A DNA stretch of 64,000 nucleotides from Rhizorhabdus histidinilytica (lineage in GTDB: Bacteria > Pseudomonadota > Alphaproteobacteria > Sphingomonadales > Sphingomonadaceae): contig NZ_FUYM01000004.1 of NCBI RefSeq assembly GCF_900167915.1, positions 124,001 through 188,000 of the forward strand. Reading direction: 5' to 3'. Positions 55,282-62,877 of the stretch are shown in pieces (position 1 is the first letter of the stretch; the number at the start of each line of letters is the position of its first letter). A program made the position numbers and the translations under genes. The notes under the pieces were generated by a model that had not been told where the DNA came from, made no database searches, and saw only the letters and a list, made by a program, of their open reading frames with translations.

Positions 55282-55842
55282 ATGACGACCACCTCCACCG
55301 ATCCCGGCGCCGACGCCACTGGCCATCGCGCCCGGTTACGCCGGCGACTGGCCGAAGGCGGGCCGGATGCGCTGCTCGATCATGAACTGATCGAATATCT
55401 GCTCGCCCTCGCCATTCCGCGGCGCGACACCAAACCGATGGCGCGTGCGCTGCTCGCGGAGTTCGGGGGCCTCGGCCCGCTATTGTCCGCAGATCCGGAG
55501 TCGCTTGCACGGGCTGGACTGAGCGAAGGCGTGGTCGCGGCCCTCAAGATCGCCGAAGCGTCGGCACTGCGCCTGCTTCGCAGCAAGGTGCAGGACCGGC
55601 CGATCCTCTCGGACTGGCAGGCATTGGCCGATTATCTACGCGCCGACATGGCGCACCGTGCCGTCGAGCGGGTCCGCGTCCTGCACCTGAACAGCAAGAA
55701 TATCCTCATCCGAGACGAGCTCGTCTCGGAAGGTTCGGTCGATCAGGCTGCCGTCTACGTCCGCGAGATCATCCGGCGTGCGCTGGAACTCGGTTCGGCA
55801 GCGCTCATCATCGTCCACAATCATCCCACTTGGGCTTTTTGA
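55282..55842 (+). pseudogene. radC: radC interrupted by an integrative element
   Basis: The frame gives 186 residues. The RadC N-terminal HhH region and most of the JAMM domain are present ('LLDHELIEYLLALAIPRRDT', 'HLNSKNILIRDELVSEG', 'ALELGSAALIIVHNHP'). The sequence then breaks after codon CCC at 55827: the family continues Ser-Gly-Asp-Pro and a later metal-ligand Asp, but here it reads Thr-Trp-Ala-Phe-stop. The metal site is therefore incomplete and the product is probably inactive. The 3' part should lie at the far end of the element, outside the window. Confidence 0.9.
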
Positions 55843-55869
55843 TCACGTTCAGTCACGTTATATCACGTT
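55843..55869. repeat. Three helically phased TCACGTT repeats at the att end
   Basis: TCACGTT occurs at 55843, 55853 and 55863, each exactly 10 bp apart, immediately after the radC break. Equal spacing of one helical turn suggests binding on one face of the DNA. Arm-type sites for the integrase or an excision factor are the natural reading. Confidence 0.7.
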
Positions 55870-55919
55870 GAAACACAACAGCTTTTAGGCTTGTCGTGGA
55901 GTCGGCCATTGTGGCATAT

Positions 55920-55994
55920 TGGGGTCGGTTTTGAGGGGATCGACGCCCTTTTTGACCCCAGTCGCCGACCCCACCTACCCGTCGCGCGACCCCA
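55920..55994. repeat. GACCCCA repeats before the integrase gene
   Basis: GACCCCA occurs at 55954, 55967 and 55988, with an inverted copy TGGGGTC at 55920. The set lies in the 150 bp upstream of the integrase start and may be operator or recombination-directionality-factor sites. The last copy is followed by CTTGG, as in the radC junction (CCCACTTGG). Confidence 0.5.
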
Positions 55995-56018
55995 CTTGGA
56001 AGCCGTCGGAGAAGCCCA

Positions 56019-57260
56019 GTGCCAAGCCTTACAGATGGAGAAATTCGCCGAGCCCTGAAACAGGTGGAAATGACCGGCAAGCAGCTCAGCCTGGTCGACG
56101 GCGAGGGTCACGGAACGGGGCGCCTCGTTCTCGTGCTGAAGCCCATGCCAACCCGCGTAACCGCCGACTGGATGGCGCAGCAGTGGCGCGACGATAAGCG
56201 CATCAAGAAGAAGCTCGGCTCGTATCCGTCGATGTCCCTCAGCAAGGCGCGCGAGATATTCAACCGCGACTTCGCAGAAAGAATCCAGAAGGGCCGTAGC
56301 ATCAAGATTGCTGGCGACACCCGCCCCGGAACCGTCGCCGACCTGTTCGAGGCTTATGTCGCCTACCTCAAGGCCGGGGGAAAGCCGTCCTGGAAGGAGG
56401 CGGAAAAGGGCCTCAACAAGATCGCCGATACGCTCGGGCGCAACCGGCCTGCCCGCGACATCGAGCCCGATGAGATCACGGAGATCATCCGCCCCATCTA
56501 CGAGCGCGGTAAGCGTTCAATGGCGGATCATGTACGCAGCTATATCCGCTCGGCCTTTAGCTGGGGCCTGAAATCCGAGCACGACTATCGCACCACCGCC
56601 GCCCGCCGCTTCCGGCTGGTATACAACCCTGCCGCCAGCATACCGACGGAGCCCAAAACAATCGGAACGCGCTGGCTGAGCGAGGAGGAGTTCGTTCGGC
56701 TCTATCGCTGGCTGGAATGCCCCGACACGCCGGTTCATCCTTCCTATCCCCGCGCCATCCAGATCATCATGTTGACCGGCCAGCGCGTCGAGGAAATCGC
56801 CCGCCTCCATGTCGATCAATGGGACGCCCGGGAGCGGATCATCGACTGGACCAGGACCAAGAACCTTCAGCCGCACGCCGTTCCGGTGCCCTCGCTTGCC
56901 GCCGAACTGATCGAGTCGATCACCCCGAACAAGTACGGCTGGTTCTTCCCCTCCGCCAAAGACCCGTCGAAGCCGGTCAGCCACGGAACTCTCTACAGTT
57001 TCATCTGGCGTCAGCGGGAGCGCGGGGTGATCCCCCACGCGACCAACCGCGATCTGCGCCGGACCTTCAAGACCCTGGCCGGCAAGGCCGGTGTCCCGAA
57101 GGAAATCCGCGACCGTATCCAGAACCACGCCTTGCAGGACGTCAGCTCGAAGCACTACGACCGCTGGAACTACATGGTCGAAAAGCGCGCCGGCATGGCG
57201 AAATGGGACAAGTTCGTCCGCGCCATGCTCGCCAAGAAGCGGCTGAAGGCGGCGGCGTGA
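56019..57260 (+). CDS. int: P4-type tyrosine integrase
   Basis: The protein has 413 residues from a GTG at 56019 with GGAG upstream. A DUF4102-like arm-binding domain (about 1-95) is followed by a core-binding SAM-like domain (about 100-205) and the catalytic domain. Catalytic residues visible are Arg256 ('MLTGQRVEEIARLH'), Lys281, Arg347 in 'NRDLRRTFKTLAG', His370 in 'IQNHALQDVSSKHYDRW', and nucleophile Tyr380. The position usually held by the first His (His-Asp-Leu-Arg) is Arg344 here. Its place next to broken radC marks it as the element's own integrase. Confidence 0.95.
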   Translation: MPSLTDGEIRRALKQVEMTGKQLSLVDGEGHGTGRLVLVLKPMPTRVTADWMAQQWRDDKRIKKKLGSYPSMSLSKAREIFNRDFAERIQKGRSIKIAGDTRPGTVADLFEAYVAYLKAGGKPSWKEAEKGLNKIADTLGRNRPARDIEPDEITEIIRPIYERGKRSMADHVRSYIRSAFSWGLKSEHDYRTTAARRFRLVYNPAASIPTEPKTIGTRWLSEEEFVRLYRWLECPDTPVHPSYPRAIQIIMLTGQRVEEIARLHVDQWDARERIIDWTRTKNLQPHAVPVPSLAAELIESITPNKYGWFFPSAKDPSKPVSHGTLYSFIWRQRERGVIPHATNRDLRRTFKTLAGKAGVPKEIRDRIQNHALQDVSSKHYDRWNYMVEKRAGMAKWDKFVRAMLAKKRLKAAA

Positions 57261-57378
57261 GCGGCGTGCGCCCCATGCCCGCGCCTTGCCGCACCCACAC
57301 CGAAAACCGGCTCCGCCTTGGATTCGCACAACGGGTCGCCGTCTCATCGCCCTTGACTCCACATAGCTTGGAGGCTAT

Positions 57379-57744
57379 ATGACTTGGGACGTTAAGCTGC
57401 ATGATGCCTTCGAGGCAGAGTTTGCCGCTCTTGAGCGCGCCGTCCAAACCGAACTCCTGGCCGTCGCCAAGCTCCTTGGCGAATACGGCCCACAGCTCGG
57501 CCGGCCTTATGTGGACACGCTCAACGGCTCCAAACATGCCAATATGAAGGAGATGCGCTTCTCTGCCGCCGATGGCGAATGGCGCGTCGCCTTCGCTTTC
57601 GATCCCGAGCGCAACGCGATCGTGCTGGTCGCGGGCGACAAATCGGGCGGCAGTCAGAAGCGTTTCTACAAGCAGCTCATTGCAAAGGCGGACAGCCGGT
57701 TTTCCGTACATCTGGAAAACCTGAAACCCGCAAAGAAGGGATGA
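57379..57744 (+). CDS. RelE/HigB-like toxin (Gp49-like family)
   Basis: The protein has 121 residues. 'EYGPQLGRPYVDTLNGSKHA', 'NMKEMRFSAADGEWRVAFAF' and 'IVLVAGDKSGGSQKRFYKQL' are the landmarks of phage-Gp49-like toxins, with the basic C-terminal Arg/Lys cluster expected of a ribosome-dependent mRNA interferase. The stop overlaps the antitoxin start (ATGA). The toxin-first order is typical of HigBA. It probably stabilises the element. Confidence 0.9.
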   Translation: MTWDVKLHDAFEAEFAALERAVQTELLAVAKLLGEYGPQLGRPYVDTLNGSKHANMKEMRFSAADGEWRVAFAFDPERNAIVLVAGDKSGGSQKRFYKQLIAKADSRFSVHLENLKPAKKG

Positions 57745-58121
57745 CCGATATGGGCCGGAGCCTGACCGACGTTATCGCCTCGCTGCCGCAGGACCAGCAG
57801 GCCGAGATCGAGACCCGCTATCAGCAGATGCGGCAGGAGGTCGAAGGTCTGCGGGAATTGCGCCAGATCGCTGGCAAGGCCCAGGAGGACATTGCGACCG
57901 CGCTGAACATCAAGCAGCCGTCTGTCTCCAAGATCGAGAAGCAGGCCGATATGTATTTGTCGACCCTGCGGAGCTATGTGGAGGCGGTCGGCGGCAAGCT
58001 CGAATTGATCGTTCAGCTTCCTGGCGCGCCAGCGCTTCGCCTCGATCATCTTGGCGACATCGCGGAAAGCCGCCGGCCGGCGCGCACGGTCGCGCGTCGG
58101 CGCGCCGCTGCAGGCGCATAG
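57741..58121 (+). CDS. XRE-family antitoxin
   Basis: The protein has 126 residues. The helix-turn-helix reads 'AGKAQEDIATALNIKQPSVS' followed by 'KIEKQADMYLSTLRSYVEAV'. It would neutralise the preceding toxin and autorepress the operon. The C-terminal tail is unusually rich in Arg and Ala. Confidence 0.9.
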   Translation: MTDMGRSLTDVIASLPQDQQAEIETRYQQMRQEVEGLRELRQIAGKAQEDIATALNIKQPSVSKIEKQADMYLSTLRSYVEAVGGKLELIVQLPGAPALRLDHLGDIAESRRPARTVARRRAAAGA

Positions 58122-58226
58122 CCCTCCCCCAGCAGGTTTCACAATCATCGGAAGTAGCCGGGCCGCGGATTGGACTCCGCAACACCGCGATGCGGCAGCC
58201 GGTCAGACGGAAGCGAGAACCCGACT

Positions 58227-58664
58227 ATGCGTATTGCGATCGGCCTGACGTTGCTGGGGGCAATGACCGTGGCGACGGAGGCCAAGGCCGATCCCTGCAA
58301 GGCCATTCCTGACCGCGGTCCGATGCCGTCCTATCTCCACCGCGACGCGCACTTCGCCGGCCCCGTGGTCTATGTCGGGGACGGCGACTCGCTATGCGTA
58401 GCCGTGGGCCAAGGGCCAGAGAACTGGGTCGAGATACGGCTCGAGGATTTCTACGCACCCGAGCTCCACTCCCCCACCGGTCCCGATGCCAAGGCCGCGC
58501 TGGAAAGGGTCGCCATGGGCCGAAACGCGGACTGCATCGCCGACCACAAGTCCTACGACCGTGTTGTCGCCACCTGCCGGATCGGCGGGCGCTCCATCGG
58601 GGATCTGCTGCGAACGGTCGGAGGCGCCGAAGGTGGTAACGGATACGCCCGGAGCAGGAATTAG
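58227..58664 (+). CDS. Exported staphylococcal-nuclease-like protein
   Basis: The protein has 145 residues with a signal peptide ('RIAIGLTLLGAMTVATEAKA'). The SNase fold is recognised by 'GPVVYVGDGDSLCVAVG', 'WVEIRLEDFYAPELHSP' and 'YDRVVATCRIGGRSIGDLL'. The catalytic trio is in place as Arg71, Glu79 and Arg112. Cys residues at 24, 57, 103 and 117 could form disulfides. Secreted SNase-like proteins occur on several conjugative elements; the role is unknown. Confidence 0.85.
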   Translation: MRIAIGLTLLGAMTVATEAKADPCKAIPDRGPMPSYLHRDAHFAGPVVYVGDGDSLCVAVGQGPENWVEIRLEDFYAPELHSPTGPDAKAALERVAMGRNADCIADHKSYDRVVATCRIGGRSIGDLLRTVGGAEGGNGYARSRN

Positions 58665-58688
58665 CCTGCGGGGAACGCCTTCCCCTGC

Positions 58689-58737
58689 GGCCGAGCCACG
58701 GTCTCGGCCGACCCCTTCTGCGGGGAGATTCCCCGCA
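58689..58737 (+). terminator. Two tandem hairpins between nuclease gene and ardC leader
   Basis: GGCCGAG (58689-58695) pairs with CTCGGCC (58703-58709). Just downstream TGCGGGGA (58719-58726) pairs perfectly with TCCCCGCA (58730-58737) across GAT. No U tract follows, so they may act as structured spacers rather than a classical terminator. Confidence 0.45.
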
Positions 58738-58747
58738 ACGCCCCTGT

Positions 58748-58828
58748 AGAGTGAGAGTGCGGACGGGATTTCCGTGACGGGTTGAGGGCTGGAGAAGAGG
58801 TCTCCGGCGCCCGTCGCGGAGAACCGCG
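58748..58828 (+). promoter_or_regulatory. Structured 5' leader, copy A (ardC)
   Basis: An AGAGTGAGAG box (58748-58757) is followed by a nested hairpin. The outer stem pairs GACGGG (58776-58781) with CCCGTC (58810-58815). The inner stem pairs GCTGGAGA (58788-58795) with TCTCCGGC (58801-58808) and closes on AGAGG. The ribosome site GGAG begins just after the outer stem, so folding would affect its access. The same design recurs at 59858 and 63486. Confidence 0.7.
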
Positions 58829-59779
58829 ATGTTCAGGAATGACCGCAACGCGCGGGCCGGCTCGGGCCGCGCGAGCCTTTACGACGACATCACCAGCAAG
58901 ATCATCGCCGAGCTGGAGGCAGGCCGGTTCCCCTGGGTCCAGCCCTGGGGTACGGCCACGGTCAAGGCGCCCCTCGCCATGCCGAGGAACGCCGCCACCG
59001 GGCGGCACTATACGGGGATCAACGTGCTGATCCTCTGGGGCGCGGTAATCCAGCACGGCTTCCCGGGCCAGAGCTGGCTCACCTTCCGCCAGGCCCTATC
59101 GCTCGGCGGCAATGTCCGCCGGGGCGAACGCGGCACTACCGTCGTCTACGCCGACCGCTTCACGCCGGAGGACGAGAAACGCCGCGCCCGCGAAACCGGC
59201 GAAGAAGCCGCCGCGATCCCGTTCCTCAAGCGATTCACGGTGTTCAACGCGGCGCAATGCGATGGGCTGCCGGAGGACGTCACCATTGTGGCTCCACCGC
59301 CTCCGCCCGGCCTCATTGAACCGCGGGTCGAGGCCCTGATCCGGGCGACCGGCATCGACTTCCGCATCGGCGGCGCCCGCGCCTTCTATGTTCCAGCGCT
59401 CGACTATGTGCAGGTTCCGCCGCCCCAGGCGTATTTCGAGCCGATCAACTGGCACCGCACGGCCCTGCACGAGCTGGGGCACGCCACGGGCCATTCCTCC
59501 CGCCTCGACCGTGATCTCACCGGGGGCTTCGGCACGAAGAAGTACGCCTTCGAGGAGCTGGTGGCCGAGATCAACGCCGCCTTCTGCTGCGCCTCGCTCG
59601 GCATCACGCCCACCGTGCGCCACGCCGACTACATCGGCTCCTGGCTCGAGGTGCTGCGCGAGGACAATCGCGCCATCGTGCGCGCCGCCTCCCAGGCGAG
59701 CAAGGCTGCCGACTGGCTGCTCGGCTTTCTGCCGGACACCGATATCGGCGCGGCCGACGACGAGCGCGAGGCGGCGTGA
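58829..59779 (+). CDS. ardC: ArdC-type antirestriction protein
   Basis: The protein has 316 residues. The N-terminal single-stranded-DNA-binding domain shows 'ITSKIIAELEAGRFPWVQPW', 'ATGRHYTGINVLILWGAVIQ' and 'WLTFRQALSLGGNVRRGERG'. The C-terminal zincin domain has 'HRTALHELGHATGHSSRLDR' with zinc ligands His214 and His218 and Glu215. ArdC proteins protect incoming conjugative DNA from restriction. The gene carries the first copy of the shared structured leader. Confidence 0.92.
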   Translation: MFRNDRNARAGSGRASLYDDITSKIIAELEAGRFPWVQPWGTATVKAPLAMPRNAATGRHYTGINVLILWGAVIQHGFPGQSWLTFRQALSLGGNVRRGERGTTVVYADRFTPEDEKRRARETGEEAAAIPFLKRFTVFNAAQCDGLPEDVTIVAPPPPPGLIEPRVEALIRATGIDFRIGGARAFYVPALDYVQVPPPQAYFEPINWHRTALHELGHATGHSSRLDRDLTGGFGTKKYAFEELVAEINAAFCCASLGITPTVRHADYIGSWLEVLREDNRAIVRAASQASKAADWLLGFLPDTDIGAADDEREAA

Positions 59780-59793
59780 CGATCTGCGAAAAC

Positions 59794-59835
59794 CGGAAAG
59801 GCGGAGAAGCGGGTTTCCGGCTTCACGCCTTTCCG
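59794..59835 (+). terminator. Long inverted repeat between ardC and the second leader
   Basis: CGGAAAGGCG (59794-59803) pairs perfectly with CGCCTTTCCG (59826-59835) across a 22-base loop. It separates the ardC stop from leader copy B. It may attenuate read-through, though no U tract follows. Confidence 0.45.
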
Positions 59836-59857
59836 CCCCCTCGGCGCGGCCCTCCTG

Positions 59858-59940
59858 AGAGTGAGAGGGCGGCGCTTCGCTTCGTGACGGGCCGGAGGTC
59901 GAGAGAGAGGCTCTCGGCCGCCCGTCGCGGAGTAACGATC
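59858..59940 (+). promoter_or_regulatory. Structured 5' leader, copy B (parB-like gene)
   Basis: AGAGTGAGAG (59858-59867) is followed by the same nested fold. The outer stem pairs GACGGG (59886-59891) with CCCGTC (59921-59926). The inner stem pairs GTCGAGAG (59898-59905) with CTCTCGGC (59911-59918) around AGAGG. The inner stem differs from copy A at several positions but keeps eight pairs, including compensatory changes. GGAG follows at 59929. Confidence 0.72.
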
Positions 59941-62082
59941 ATGGCGACTGCCATTCAGAAGATCACCCTGTCGTCGGCGCGCGACATCCCCTTCAACAAG
60001 CTGGTGCTGAGCCAGTCTAACGTCCGGCGCGTCAAGGCCGGCGTCTCGATCGAGGAGCTGGCGGAGTCGATCGCCCGGCGCGGCCTCATTCAGAGCCTGC
60101 ATGTCCGTCCCGTCCTCGACGCCGATGGCGCCGAGACCGGGATGTTCGAGGTGCCGGCCGGCGGCCGCCGCTATCGTGCGCTCGAATTGCTGGTGAAGCA
60201 GAAGCGCCTGGCCAAGACCGCGCCGGTGCCCTGCGTCGTCGGCGACGCCAACAGCGACATCCTGGTCGACGAGGTCTCGCTGGTCGAGAACATGGAGCGC
60301 GCGCCGCTGCATCCGCTCGACCAGTTCCGCGCCTTCCAGGCCATGCGCGACAAGGGCATGACCGAGGAAGCCATCGCCGCCGCCTTCTTCGTCGGCGTCA
60401 ATATCGTGAAGCAGCGCCTGCGCCTCGCTTCCGTCTCGCCGGTATTGCTCGAGATCTACGCCGACGACGGCATGACGCTCGAACAGCTCATGGCCTTCAC
60501 CGTCAGTTCCGACCATGCCCGTCAAGAACAGGTCTGGGACGCAATCAAGGACGGCTGGCAGAAGGAGCCCTATCACATCCGCCGGTTGCTGACCGAAACC
60601 ACGGTGCGGGCTTCCGACAGGCGGGCCGTCTTCGTCGGCGTCGAAGCCTATGAAGCGGCCGGGGGCATCGTGCTGCGTGACCTGTTCCAGTCCGATGACG
60701 GTGGCTGGCTGCAAGACCCGGCGCTGCTCGACAGCCTGGTGGCCGAGAAGCTCAAAGCCGCCGCCGACGAGATCGCCGGCGAAGGCTGGAAGTGGGTCGA
60801 GGCCGCCCTGAGCTTTCCCTACGGCCACGAGCACGGGCTTCGGCAGCTTGTCGGAACCACGGTCGACCTGACCGAGGAGGAACGCGCCACCTGCGAGGCG
60901 CTGCGCGATGAGTATGATCGGCTCGAAGCCGAATATGCCGAAGCCGACGAGCTGCCCGATGAGATCGACGCGCGTCTCGGCGAGATCGAACAGGCGCTCG
61001 ACGCCTTCGAGCAGCGCCCGGCGATCTACGATCCGGCCGACATGCCCATTGCCGGCGTCTTCGTCAGCCTCGACGCCGACGGCTCGCTGTCGGTGGATCG
61101 CGGCTATGTCCGCCCCGAGGACGAGCAGCCGGTCGATCCCGAAAGGGACGATACGACCGAGACGGACGGCGGCCCCGACCAGTCGGCCACGCCCGCCGTT
61201 CAACGCGCCGTCGTGACCGTCGGCGGCCAGGCCGTCGAGCCGGAAGACGACGAGGAGGACGGCGTCAAGCCGCTGCCCGAGCGCCTCGTCATCGAGCTGA
61301 CCGCGCACCGCACCCTGGCCCTGCGCAACGCCGTCGCCGAGCATCCCGACGTCGCCATGACCATGCTGCTGCACAAGCTGGTCAGCGACACCTTCCGGCG
61401 CCCCGCGCCGACGGGCTGCCTCGAGGCCAGCGTCCGCCACGTCTTCTTCTCCGCCCAACCGGAGGAGCTGAAGGACAGCGCGGCGGCGCACGAGATCGCC
61501 GAGCGGCACGGGCGATGGGGCGATCACGTTCCCGCCGACGACCAGGCGCTGTGGGACTGGCTCACCGATCTCGATTCCAGCACGCGCCTCGATCTGCTCG
61601 CCCATTGCATCAGCTTCGGCGTGAACGCGCTGTTCGAGCGGCCGAATCCTTACGGATCGGGCGTCAGCCAGCATGGCCTGGACGTGCGCCTCTCCCAGGC
61701 CGACCGGCTGGCGCGAGCCACCGGCCTCGACATGGTGGCTGCGGGCTGGCGTCCGACGGTCGGCAACTATCTCGGCCGCGTCACCAAACCCCGCATCCTC
61801 GAAGCCGTCCGGGAGGGCGCGGGCGAGCGGGCCGCCCAGCTCATCGACCACCTCAAGAAGGGCGACATGGCCAAGGAGGCCGAGCGCCTGCTCGCCGACA
61901 GCGGCTGGCTGCCCGAGCCGCTCCGCCTAGTCGATCCCAGCGATAGGCAGTCGATCGAACCGGGCGCGGAGGCCGACGCCGCAGACGAGGCCGCCCTGCC
62001 GGACTTCCTCAGCGACGACGGCGACGACGAGGAGACCGACGAGATCGAGGACGAGGACGCCCTGACGATCGCGGCCGAATGA
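59941..62082 (+). CDS. Long ParB-like DNA-binding protein
   Basis: The protein has 713 residues from the ATG at 59941, set by GGAG nine bases upstream. The ParB N-terminal nuclease-like domain (about 15-130) carries 'VPAGGRRYRALELLVKQKRL' and 'VSLVENMERAPLHPLDQFRA', the family's ENXXR-type box. A helix-turn-helix region follows (about 133-165: 'MTEEAIAAAFFVGVNIVKQR'). The remaining 500 residues are acidic and helical, ending in a strongly acidic tail. No ParA is adjacent. Length and context point to the ICE-borne ParB group rather than chromosome partitioning. Confidence 0.9.
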   Translation: MATAIQKITLSSARDIPFNKLVLSQSNVRRVKAGVSIEELAESIARRGLIQSLHVRPVLDADGAETGMFEVPAGGRRYRALELLVKQKRLAKTAPVPCVVGDANSDILVDEVSLVENMERAPLHPLDQFRAFQAMRDKGMTEEAIAAAFFVGVNIVKQRLRLASVSPVLLEIYADDGMTLEQLMAFTVSSDHARQEQVWDAIKDGWQKEPYHIRRLLTETTVRASDRRAVFVGVEAYEAAGGIVLRDLFQSDDGGWLQDPALLDSLVAEKLKAAADEIAGEGWKWVEAALSFPYGHEHGLRQLVGTTVDLTEEERATCEALRDEYDRLEAEYAEADELPDEIDARLGEIEQALDAFEQRPAIYDPADMPIAGVFVSLDADGSLSVDRGYVRPEDEQPVDPERDDTTETDGGPDQSATPAVQRAVVTVGGQAVEPEDDEEDGVKPLPERLVIELTAHRTLALRNAVAEHPDVAMTMLLHKLVSDTFRRPAPTGCLEASVRHVFFSAQPEELKDSAAAHEIAERHGRWGDHVPADDQALWDWLTDLDSSTRLDLLAHCISFGVNALFERPNPYGSGVSQHGLDVRLSQADRLARATGLDMVAAGWRPTVGNYLGRVTKPRILEAVREGAGERAAQLIDHLKKGDMAKEAERLLADSGWLPEPLRLVDPSDRQSIEPGAEADAADEAALPDFLSDDGDDEETDEIEDEDALTIAAE

Positions 62083-62090
62083 CCCTCACG

Positions 62091-62120
62091 GCGGGGAGCG
62101 GAAAGCGGCCGCTTCCCCGC
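62091..62120 (+). promoter_or_regulatory. Hairpin in the short 5' region of the 62142 gene
   Basis: GCGGGGA (62091-62097) pairs with TCCCCGC (62114-62120) around an inner AGCGGCCGCT palindrome. It lies between the parB stop and the AAGGAG ribosome site of the next gene. It is a different structure from the AGAGTGAGAG leaders. Confidence 0.4.
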
Positions 62121-62141
62121 ATCGTCGCAAGGAGATCTCCC

Positions 62142-62363
62142 ATGATTGACCCCGACCCGTCCACCACGCGCCGCGTCGTCTTTCAGTATCTCGTGCCCGT
62201 TCACGTCGAGGTCGAAGACGATCTCGTCGTTTGCGTCACCGTCATCGACGAAGCTCCGGTGCGCGATCCAACCCTGGTCGAAGGCGATGCCGGCTACCTG
62301 CCGGGAGCCGTCGCCGCCGCCGACGATGGCCAGCCCTGGCCGTCCTGGCGGTTCGGCTACTGA
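62142..62363 (+). CDS. Small hypothetical ICE protein (73 aa)
   Basis: The ATG at 62142 follows a strong AAGGAG. The product is acidic with a beta-rich core ('VVFQYLVPVHVEVEDDLVVC') and ends 'GQPWPSWRFGY'. No function is known. It follows parB after 59 bp. Confidence 0.72.
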   Translation: MIDPDPSTTRRVVFQYLVPVHVEVEDDLVVCVTVIDEAPVRDPTLVEGDAGYLPGAVAAADDGQPWPSWRFGY

Positions 62364-62387
62364 CCGTCTTCGATCATCCCTCAACCC

Positions 62388-62439
62388 AGCCCGGCCCCAA
62401 GGTCCATAGTCTGCGCGGCTGTGCCGCGCGGGCCGGGCT
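62388..62439 (+). promoter_or_regulatory. Large nested hairpin followed by U-rich tract
   Basis: AGCCCGGCCC (62388-62397) pairs perfectly with GGGCCGGGCT (62430-62439). Inside, GCGCGGC (62413-62419) pairs with GCCGCGC (62423-62429) across TGT. TTTCTCGTTTC follows, then the AGGAG site and ATG of the next gene. The form is that of an intrinsic terminator placed in a 5' leader, so attenuation is possible. Confidence 0.65.
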
Positions 62440-62460
62440 TTCTCGTTTCAGGAGCCTGTG

Positions 62461-62877
62461 ATGGCCGACTATTTCACGCATTTCTCGTGCCTTCTCGACG
62501 TGGGCACGCCCGAGAACGCCGCCCGCGCGCTCGATCTCTACAGCGCGCTGTCCGAGGACGGCGCATCTGAGGAACCACCCTCCGAAGGCTTCCTCCTCTC
62601 GATCCAGCCGGAGCATGGCGGCAGCCAGCTCTGGATGCGCGACGGCGTGACCGGCGATCCCGAGCGTCTCATCCAGTTCGTGAAGCGCTGCGCCGCCGAG
62701 TTCGGCCTCACCGGAAGATGGGGCTTCCAATACGCCAACACCTGCTCGCGGCCGCGCCTCGACGGGTTCGGCGGCGGCGCCCATGTCCTCGACCTCGCCA
62801 CCGGCGAGACCGTGGACTGGATCTACACCGATGGCTGGCTCGACCAGATCATCTCCGGCGAGGGAGGCCCGCTATGA
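62461..62877 (+). CDS. Hypothetical ICE protein (138 aa)
   Basis: The ATG at 62461 follows AGGAG. The product is soluble and acidic, with 'YFTHFSCLLDVGTPENAARA', 'GFLLSIQPEHGGSQLWMRDG' and 'DLATGETVDWIYTDGWLDQI'. It is a recurring uncharacterised protein type on alphaproteobacterial elements, as far as I can judge from pattern. The stop overlaps the next start (ATGA), the first of two such overlaps. Confidence 0.75.
   Translation: MADYFTHFSCLLDVGTPENAARALDLYSALSEDGASEEPPSEGFLLSIQPEHGGSQLWMRDGVTGDPERLIQFVKRCAAEFGLTGRWGFQYANTCSRPRLDGFGGGAHVLDLATGETVDWIYTDGWLDQIISGEGGPL

Noticed and set aside
59629-61851. 740-aa open frame on the minus strand across the ParB-like gene
   Set aside because: Long but a codon-bias shadow. 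The plus strand shows clear ParB motifs and a ribosome site.
58829-62082. Plasmid-type parABS partition locus
   Set aside because: There is no ParA and no iterated parS-like sites nearby. The ParB-like protein is too long and sits in ICE context.
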